Source of the DNA: FEN-1219 sp035644475
Lineage (GTDB): Bacteria; Pseudomonadota; Gammaproteobacteria; Steroidobacterales; Rariloculaceae
NCBI GenBank assembly: GCA_035644475.1
Contig: DASQOL010000132.1
Span: 1 to 7,886, forward strand
Length of the DNA: 7,886 nucleotides
Direction of reading: 5' to 3'
Position numbers and translations under genes: made by a program. The notes beneath the pieces are model-generated. The model was not told the DNA's origin and did no database searches. It was given only the letters and a program-made list of their open reading frames with translations. Positions 1-6,294 of the stretch are shown here, one piece after another (position 1 is the stretch's first letter; each line of letters starts with the position of its first letter).

Positions 1-1130
<1,130 letters not shown>

Positions 1131-1265
1131 CGGCGCATCATGCCACGCCCACCGCGCGCGGGCCGCCCGAGAAACTGGCCGAAGCGCGCTCGTCAGCCGC
1201 AAACTGCGTCCTGCGTTTGCAGCACTCCCGCCATCCCTGGCGGTCGGCCGCCCGCGCACAGCCGG

Positions 1266-1271
1266 TATACT
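1266..1271 (+). promoter_or_regulatory. Possible sigma-70 -10 box before the porin-modA pair
   Basis: TATACT matches the TATAAT consensus at five of six bases and stands out in GC-rich surroundings, 41 nt before the proposed porin start. Transcription would begin near 1278. No good -35 hexamer lies 16-18 nt upstream, so the call rests on the -10 box and its position alone. Confidence 0.35.
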
Positions 1272-1279
1272 GCGCTGCC

Positions 1280-1296
1280 CGGCCGCGGAGCGGCCG
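1280..1296 (+). other. GC-rich hairpin in the presumed porin 5' leader
   Basis: CGGCCGC (1280-1286) and GCGGCCG (1290-1296) are perfect inverted repeats of 7 bp separated by GGA. The hairpin would lie just after the predicted transcription start and 16 nt before the GTG start. It has no T-run, so it does not look like an intrinsic terminator. It could influence translation or mRNA stability, or be a by-product of high GC. Confidence 0.4.
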
Positions 1297-1312
1297 CGAC
1301 TCGCAGGGTTTT

Positions 1313-2704
1313 GTGACCGGACGCCGCCTTCTCGCCTTACCTCGCGCCTGGTGCACAGCCGCATGCTGCGCGCTGCTCGCGGCCGCCGCGGCACCCATCG
1401 CCGCGCAGAACGCACCGGGCGACACACCGCGCTTCGACTTCAGCGGCGTGCAGCGCACGCGCTACGAGTCCATCGACGCGCAGTTCCGCCCGAACCTGAG
1501 CGAGAGCGATCGACTGCTCGCGCTGCAGACGAGCCTCCTTTTCGACGTGAAGCTCCCCAAGCTCGAGGTCTTCGGCGAGCTCTTGGATTCGCGCGGCGAA
1601 TGGAACGATGCCGGATCGTTCGTGAGCACGCAGATCGTCGACGCGCTCGAGCCGGAGCAGCTCTATGTCGCATGGAACCTGGACGGCACGCTCCAGGCCG
1701 GCAGCAAGAGCACGCTGCGCGTCGGCCGTATGACCGTCGACTTGGGCAAACGCCGCGTGCTCGCGCGCTCCCGCTACAGCAACGCGGTGGCCGGATTCCT
1801 CGGCGCGGACTGGGACTGGCGCGGCGCCAACGGCTCCGAGGCGCGGGCGTTCTACTTCCTGCCGATGCGCACGTTGCCGGCCGACCTCGACGGCCTGCTC
1901 GACGACGACTACGACCTCGACCGCGGGACCCGCGGCGCCGCGTTAGCCGGCTTCTACTACCAGCTCGCACCGTTCGCGGACAAGAGCACCTTCGAGGTGT
2001 ATCTCCTCGATTTCGACGTCAACCCGCCGCGGCAAACCATCGCCGCGACCGCCCACCTCTGGACGCTGGACGCCCGCCTCTACCGCAACCCGGAGCCCAA
2101 GCACTGGACCTACGAGGTCGAGCCGATCCTGCAGCGCGGCGAATCGGCCGACGTGTTCTCCGGCGTCACGCGCACGGGCTTGGACCATCGCGCGTACTAC
2201 CTCCACCTCGAAGCCGGGTACGCGTTCGCCGCGAAGTGGGCGCCGGTGCTGCTGCTCCAGCATACCTTCGCGAGCGGCGACGAGGACCCGACCGACGCGC
2301 GCATCGAACGTTTCAACAGCCTGTTCGGCGACCGGACCTTCGAGTTCGGCCCCACCGACATCTACGGCGCGATCTCCCGCAGCAACGTCAACATGCTGGG
2401 CGTGAGGCTCACGCTCAAACCGAGGCCGCGCTGGCAGACGATGGTTCACTACGCCGACGTTCGGCTTGCCGAGGCCCGCGACTCGTGGGTCGGGTCGGGT
2501 TGGCGCGATCCCACGGGCGCGTCCGGCAAGGACATCGGCCGGCAGCTCGAGGCGCGGGTCACGTGGACGGCGATCAAGGATCGGCTCACGCTCGAAACCG
2601 GGTTCGCGCACTTCGACCTTGGGCGGTTTCCCGAGCAGACGGCCGGCGCGAGCTTCCGCGGCGATCCCACCTTCTTCTATACGGCGCTAACCACGACGTT
2701 CTAA
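1313..2704 (+). CDS. Alginate-export-family outer-membrane beta-barrel porin
   Basis: This is a predicted outer-membrane channel of 463 residues, a usual length for the alginate export (AlgE-like) family. The GTG at 1313 is preferred because it places a signal peptide at the N-terminus: basic start, hydrophobic stretch about residues 13-30, likely cleavage near IAA-Q (31/32). A longer frame from ATG 1217 would add 32 arginine-rich residues before that signal. AGGG at 1305-1308 is a weak, close ribosome site. Family-like signatures are RTRYESID (48-55), GRMTVDLGKRRV (about 138-149), FNSLFGDR (about 333-340) followed by a FGPTDIYG segment, alternating polar/aromatic strands throughout, and a C-terminal Phe typical of barrel proteins. 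The next gene, a ModA-like binding protein, starts 30 nt downstream and is probably in the same operon. The family name does not establish alginate as substrate; no alginate genes are visible, and an anion is plausible from context. Confidence 0.85.
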   Translation: MTGRRLLALPRAWCTAACCALLAAAAAPIAAQNAPGDTPRFDFSGVQRTRYESIDAQFRPNLSESDRLLALQTSLLFDVKLPKLEVFGELLDSRGEWNDAGSFVSTQIVDALEPEQLYVAWNLDGTLQAGSKSTLRVGRMTVDLGKRRVLARSRYSNAVAGFLGADWDWRGANGSEARAFYFLPMRTLPADLDGLLDDDYDLDRGTRGAALAGFYYQLAPFADKSTFEVYLLDFDVNPPRQTIAATAHLWTLDARLYRNPEPKHWTYEVEPILQRGESADVFSGVTRTGLDHRAYYLHLEAGYAFAAKWAPVLLLQHTFASGDEDPTDARIERFNSLFGDRTFEFGPTDIYGAISRSNVNMLGVRLTLKPRPRWQTMVHYADVRLAEARDSWVGSGWRDPTGASGKDIGRQLEARVTWTAIKDRLTLETGFAHFDLGRFPEQTAGASFRGDPTFFYTALTTTF

Positions 2705-2722
2705 GCTTGCCGCTATGCCGCC

Positions 2723-2726
2723 GGAG
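2723..2726 (+). promoter_or_regulatory. Ribosome binding site for modA
   Basis: GGAG lies 8 nt before the ATG at 2735 and supports that start over the out-of-frame ATG at 2715. Confidence 0.6.
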
Positions 2727-2734
2727 ACATAGCG

Positions 2735-3517
2735 ATGGGCTCGTGTTTGGCGCTCGCGCGCGTTTGCATCTGCCTGGCCGCGACGCTCGGCGCGCTCCGC
2801 GCCGCGGCGGACTCCGCCACCGTGGCCGTGGCCGCGAACTTCGTCCCGCCGCTCGAGGAGCTCGAGAAGGCGTTCGAGCGGCGCGGCGAGCACGAGCTCA
2901 CGATCGTCTCGGGCTCCACGGTCCAGCTCTATACGCAAGTCGTGAACGGCGCGCCGTTCGACGTGTTCTTGTCGGCCGACGGCGAGCACGTCGACATGCT
3001 CGTGCGCGCGAAGCTCGCGGACGGCGCGACGCGCTTCACCTACGCGATCGGCAAGCTCGCGCTGTTCACGCGCGACACAGACAAGCTCGCGCCGCTGACG
3101 CTCGACACGCTGCGCCGTACCGACTATCGCTGGCTCGCGATCGGCAACCCCGAGCTCGCACCCTACGGCCTCGCGGCCCAGCAGACGCTCACGAAGCTCG
3201 GGCTCTGGAACGCGCTGCAGCCGCGGATCGTCCGCGGCGAGAACATCGCGCAGACCTTCACGATGGCCGAGACGCGCAACGCGGACCTCGCGTTCGTGTC
3301 GTTGTCGCAGGCGATCGCGTACACGGGCGCGGCGTCGCGCTTGGTGGTGGTGCCGGCCGAGCTCTACGACCCGATCCGCCAGGACGCCGTGCTGCTCGCG
3401 CGCGGTTCCGGCAACGCGGCGGCGCGCGCGTTCCTGGCGTTCTTGACGAGCGCGGACGCCGTCGCCGTGATCGAGCGCTTCGGCTACGCGGCGCCGGGCG
3501 CCGCGCACGGCCCGTGA
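2735..3517 (+). CDS. modA: Molybdate/oxyanion ABC transporter substrate-binding protein (ModA-like)
   Basis: This is a 260-residue periplasmic binding protein, normal for ModA, which captures molybdate or tungstate and delivers it to the ModBC permease. A signal peptide spans about residues 1-25 (hydrophobic LALARVCICLAATLGAL, cleavage near AAA-DS). ModA signatures follow: AVAANF (31-36, opening the ligand site), SGSTVQLYTQVVNGAP (59-74), FDVFLSAD (75-82), the AIGNPELAPYG segment (135-145), LGLWNALQ (155-162), GENIAQT (168-174) and the final helix near FLAFLTSADA. The AVAANF plus GST pattern belongs to the ModA subtype common in gammaproteobacteria. At the position of the ligand tyrosine in E. 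coli ModA (Tyr170), this protein reads FVSLS (187-191), so the pocket differs from E. coli. It follows the porin by 30 nt. No modB or modC is adjacent; the next gene is convergent. Molybdate specificity is inferred from family; another oxyanion remains possible. Confidence 0.9.
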   Translation: MGSCLALARVCICLAATLGALRAAADSATVAVAANFVPPLEELEKAFERRGEHELTIVSGSTVQLYTQVVNGAPFDVFLSADGEHVDMLVRAKLADGATRFTYAIGKLALFTRDTDKLAPLTLDTLRRTDYRWLAIGNPELAPYGLAAQQTLTKLGLWNALQPRIVRGENIAQTFTMAETRNADLAFVSLSQAIAYTGAASRLVVVPAELYDPIRQDAVLLARGSGNAAARAFLAFLTSADAVAVIERFGYAAPGAAHGP

Positions 3518-3540
3518 GCGGCGGCTGCGACTAGAGATCG

Positions 3541-4074
3541 CTACTCGGCCTTCCGCATGTCGATGAGCGCCGCGGGTGGCGCCGCCGGGACTTGGGTCTT
3601 CAAAAACGGCTTCTCCGCCGCCTGATGGCACGCCTGGCATTGCGCCAGCATTTGCCGATACGCCGGCTCGAACGCCGTGAGGTCCTGCTTGTCGATCGCG
3701 GTCTTCAGCGTCGCGAGCGCCGAGTCCTCGACGCCCTTCAAGATCGGCCGCAGATCGAGGTCGCTGCCGTTCGCGAGCTTGCGCACCGCCCGCACGCGGA
3801 TCGCCCAACTGAGCCGGCCGCGCGTCTCGTTGAAGTAGAACGTCGCGAGCGGCCAGTTGCCGTTGCGCGCTGCGAACCAGAGGTTCGCGAAGTTGTACTC
3901 CACGTCGGTCATCGTGTGCGATTGGCTCGGCAGCATGCCGCGGATGTCGGCGATCTCGGCCTTGAGCGCCGCGATCTCCGCTGCGGAATCCGCCGCGGGC
4001 TGCTGAGCGACCACGGCGCTCTCGACCGCGCCACCGAGCGCGACGAGCGCCACAACGAACATTGCTCTCACCAT
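3541..4074 (-). CDS. Exported monoheme c-type cytochrome, cytochrome c'-like helical protein
   Basis: The 177-residue protein has a signal peptide (about residues 1-23: MVRAMF, then a hydrophobic run ending VVAQQ). A short heptad-like helix AAEIAALKAEI follows (31-41), then mainly helical sequence and one heme-attachment motif CQACH (Cys146, Cys149, His150) near the C-terminus. A single CxxCH placed late in a small helical protein is the arrangement of cytochrome c'-type four-helix bundles. The conserved-looking block NFANLWFAARNGNWPLATFY (61-80) resembles a family often annotated only as hypothetical or cytochrome c. The only other histidine is His53. The start at 4074 is set by a strong purine-rich ribosome site; an in-frame ATG at 4098 would add eight residues but places that site inside the coding region. 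The likely role is periplasmic electron transfer or small-ligand binding; the partner is unknown. It converges on modA with a 23-nt gap and is divergent from the S46 gene. Confidence 0.8.
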   Translation of the reverse strand: MVRAMFVVALVALGGAVESAVVAQQPAADSAAEIAALKAEIADIRGMLPSQSHTMTDVEYNFANLWFAARNGNWPLATFYFNETRGRLSWAIRVRAVRKLANGSDLDLRPILKGVEDSALATLKTAIDKQDLTAFEPAYRQMLAQCQACHQAAEKPFLKTQVPAAPPAALIDMRKAE

Positions 4075-4080
4075 GCGGCT

Positions 4081-4090
4081 CCTCCTCCTG
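4081..4090 (-). promoter_or_regulatory. Strong Shine-Dalgarno for the cytochrome gene
   Basis: On the minus strand this reads CAGGAGGAGG, containing a full AGGAGG core 6 nt before the ATG at 4074. It is the clearest ribosome site in the window and decides the start. The palindromic repeat at 4092-4115 directly abuts it upstream in the mRNA. Confidence 0.75.
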
Positions 4091-4091
4091 A

Positions 4092-4163
4092 CAGACACCC
4101 ATGGTGTCTGACACCTTTCGTCCTAGACGCCGGTCTTGCCGGGCACCGCTGGTGCGTGGCACC
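4092..4163. repeat. REP-like cluster of nested short palindromes
   Basis: Two groups of inverted repeats lie in the spacer between divergent genes. In the first, CAGACAC (4092-4098) pairs with GTGTCTG (4104-4110) around CCATG, while GGTGTC-T-GACACC (4103-4115) is a second, overlapping palindrome; only one can form at a time. In the second, GCACC (4143-4147), GGTGC (4151-4155) and GCACC (4159-4163) alternate, so the middle arm can pair with either side. GGTGTCTGACACC-type palindromes resemble the dispersed extragenic repeats seen in some proteobacterial genomes. With a single locus I cannot show that it is dispersed here. Confidence 0.5.
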
Positions 4164-4174
4164 GAGCGTCGCAG

Positions 4175-4180
4175 CATAAT
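4175..4180 (+). promoter_or_regulatory. Possible -10 box for the S46-S9 operon
   Basis: CATAAT matches TATAAT at five of six bases, 33 nt before the ATG at 4213, and is the only AT-rich patch in the spacer. On the opposite strand the overlapping bases 4176-4181 read TATTAT, also five of six, so the patch might serve both divergent genes. No convincing -35 element is visible for either direction. Confidence 0.35.
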
Positions 4181-4212
4181 AGCGCCCGAGCGCCCGTTGG
4201 GATCGACCGACC

Positions 4213-6294
4213 ATGTGGACACGCCGCCTCGCCGCCATCCTCGCTGCCGCGACCGCCGTCCTCGGTACCGCCGCGCACGCGGACGAGGGCATGTGGACGT
4301 TCGACAACTTTCCCCGCGCGCTCGTCGCCGAGCGTCACGGCGTAAACATCGACGCGGCCTGGCTCGAGCGCGTGCGGCTCGCGACGGCACGACTGTCGGG
4401 GTGCACGGCCTCGTTCGTCTCGGCGGACGGCTTGTTGCTCACCAACCATCACTGCGTCGAGGGCTGCCTCGCGGAACACTCGTCGCGCGAGCGGAGCCTG
4501 AACGAGAGCGGGTTACTCGCGCGCGAGCGCACCGATGAGATCCGCTGCTCCACGCAGATCGCCGACGTGCTCGTGGACCTCGAGGACATCACCGCGCGCG
4601 TCGCCGCCGCGACCCGCGGCCTCGACGATCGCGCGGCCAAGGAGCGCCGCCGCCAGACGCTCACGAACCTCGAGCAGAGCTGCGAGGACACCTCATCTAA
4701 GTCTCGCAACCCATTGAAATGCGAAGCCGTGACTCTCTACGGCGGCGGGCAATACTGGCTGTACCGATACCGCCGCTACACCGACGTGCGGCTCGTGTTC
4801 ACGCCGGAGGACGCGGTGGCGGCGTTCGGCGGGGACCCGGACAACTTTCAGTTCCCGCGCTGGTGCCTCGACATGGCGCTGCTGCGGGCGTACGTCGCCG
4901 GTCGTCCGGCGCGGACGCCGCAGCACTTGAAGATCGACTTCGACGGGCCCGACGACGGCGACACCGTGCTCGTCGCGGGCCATCCGGTATCTACCGATCG
5001 GCAGCTCACGGTCGCGGAGCTGCAAACGCTGCGCAACGACGTGCTGCCGCCGCAGTTGCTACGCGCCGCGGAGCTCCGCGGCCGGTATCTGCAGTTCGCG
5101 AAGACGAGCGACGCCGCAACGCGCATCGGGAGCGACCCGCTCGACAGCCTCGAGAACTCGCTGAAAGTGCAGCGCCGCCTGCTCGACGCGCTGCTCGACG
5201 ACGAGATGCTCGCGGCGAAGCGCGGCCAGGAGGCGGCGCTGCGGACGAGCGTGGCCCGCGATCCGAAGCTCAGCGCGCTGTACGGCGACCCGTGGGCGAG
5301 AATCGAAGCGGCCCAGCAGACCGAGATCGCGATGTTGCTGCCGTACACCTACCTCGAGGACTCCGCCGGATTCAGCAGCCGGCTGTTCCGCTACGCCCGC
5401 ACGCTCGTGCGCGGCGCGGCCGAGCGGCCGAAGACGAACGCGGAGCGCTTGCGCGAGTATCGCGACACCGCGCTGCCGCGCATCGAGCAGAATCTCGCGG
5501 GCGCCGCGCCCGTCTATCCCGAGCTCGAGCAGCTCACGTTGTCGTACTCGCTCGAGCGCATGCGCGAATGGCTCGGCCCCGACCACCCCGTCGTGCGGCG
5601 GCTGCTCGCCACCGAGTCGCCCGACTCGCTCGCGGCCAAGCTCATCGGCGGCTCGAAGCTCGCGGATCCGGCCGTGCGGCTCGCGCTCTGGAACGGCGGG
5701 CAACGCGCCGTCGACGCGTCCGACGACGCGATGATCGAGCTCGCGCGCAGCATCGACGCCGAGGCGCGCGCGCTGCGCAAGCGCCACGAGGACGAGGTGG
5801 AGGCGCCGGTCGAGCTCGCGAGCGAGCAGATCGCCGCCGCGCGCTTCGCGAGCCTCGGCACGTCGGTCTATCCCGACGCGACCTTCACGCTGCGGCTCAG
5901 CGTCGGCACCGTGCGGGGGTGGGACGAGAACGGCGCCCCGGTCGCGCCGTTCACCACGCTCGACCGGCTGTTCGAGCGTGCCACCGGCCGGCCACCGTTC
6001 GCCGTGCCGGAGCGCTGGCTCGCGGCGCGGCCGCGGCTCAACCTCGCGACGCGGGTCAACCTCGCGTCGGACAACGACATCGTCGGCGGCAACTCTGGCA
6101 GCCCGCTGCTGAATTCCAAGGGCGACATCGTCGGCCTGATCTTCGACGGCAACATTCACTCGATCTCGGGCGCGTACTGGTTCGACGACGCGAAGAATCG
6201 CGCGGTCGCGGTGGACGCCGCCTACATTCGCGAAGCGCTAACCAAGGTCTACGGAGCTACCAATCTCGTCGAAGAGTTGAGCGTAGGTCATTGA
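4213..6294 (+). CDS. S46-family dipeptidyl-peptidase (DPP7/DPP11 family), DPP7-like specificity residue
   Basis: S46 enzymes are periplasmic serine exopeptidases that remove dipeptides from peptide N-termini. This protein has 693 residues, close to the family's usual length of about 700. A signal peptide (residues 1-23, cleavage near AHA-DE) is followed by EGMWTFDNFP, typical of the mature N-terminus. The chymotrypsin-fold triad is visible: His80 in TNHHC, Asp220 in the segment after GGDPDNFQFPR (206-216), and Ser628 in GGNSGSP. Asn211 and Asp645 match residues that bind the substrate amino group in characterised members. Eighteen residues after the serine is Gly646 (FDGN), the position that is glycine in DPP7 and arginine in the acid-specific DPP11, so a non-acidic, probably hydrophobic P1 preference is inferred. 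The helical domain occupies about residues 270-540. Cysteines 64, 81, 85, 112, 157, 170 and 218 could form disulfides. A weak GGGA (4199-4202) precedes the ATG by 10 nt. Its stop overlaps the next start. Confidence 0.95.
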   Translation: MWTRRLAAILAAATAVLGTAAHADEGMWTFDNFPRALVAERHGVNIDAAWLERVRLATARLSGCTASFVSADGLLLTNHHCVEGCLAEHSSRERSLNESGLLARERTDEIRCSTQIADVLVDLEDITARVAAATRGLDDRAAKERRRQTLTNLEQSCEDTSSKSRNPLKCEAVTLYGGGQYWLYRYRRYTDVRLVFTPEDAVAAFGGDPDNFQFPRWCLDMALLRAYVAGRPARTPQHLKIDFDGPDDGDTVLVAGHPVSTDRQLTVAELQTLRNDVLPPQLLRAAELRGRYLQFAKTSDAATRIGSDPLDSLENSLKVQRRLLDALLDDEMLAAKRGQEAALRTSVARDPKLSALYGDPWARIEAAQQTEIAMLLPYTYLEDSAGFSSRLFRYARTLVRGAAERPKTNAERLREYRDTALPRIEQNLAGAAPVYPELEQLTLSYSLERMREWLGPDHPVVRRLLATESPDSLAAKLIGGSKLADPAVRLALWNGGQRAVDASDDAMIELARSIDAEARALRKRHEDEVEAPVELASEQIAAARFASLGTSVYPDATFTLRLSVGTVRGWDENGAPVAPFTTLDRLFERATGRPPFAVPERWLAARPRLNLATRVNLASDNDIVGGNSGSPLLNSKGDIVGLIFDGNIHSISGAYWFDDAKNRAVAVDAAYIREALTKVYGATNLVEELSVGH

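Noticed and set aside
1137..1144. CATGAT as a -10 box for recQ on the minus strand
   Set aside because: It matches only four of six bases, would put transcription at the start codon, and has no -35 element.
1228..1243. CCGCCA-TCCC-TGGCGG hairpin in the recQ/porin spacer as an operator
   Set aside because: A 6-bp GC stem is expected by chance at this base composition, and it resembles no known regulator site I can name.
1351..3534. A 727-codon open frame on the plus strand spanning the porin and modA
   Set aside because: It is a shifted-frame shadow of two genes with clear signal peptides and family motifs; its product is arginine-rich and resembles no family.
3515..3545. Bidirectional terminator between modA and the cytochrome gene
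   Set aside because: Only a 4-bp stem with a 7-nt loop can form and there is no T-run.
2687..4390. A 567-codon open frame on the minus strand
   Set aside because: It is arginine/alanine-rich low-complexity sequence running antisense to modA and out of frame with the cytochrome gene; it has no domain motif and arises from high GC.
5059..6159. A 366-codon minus-strand open frame
   Set aside because: It is antisense to the S46 peptidase, with biased arginine/glutamate composition and no recognisable motif.
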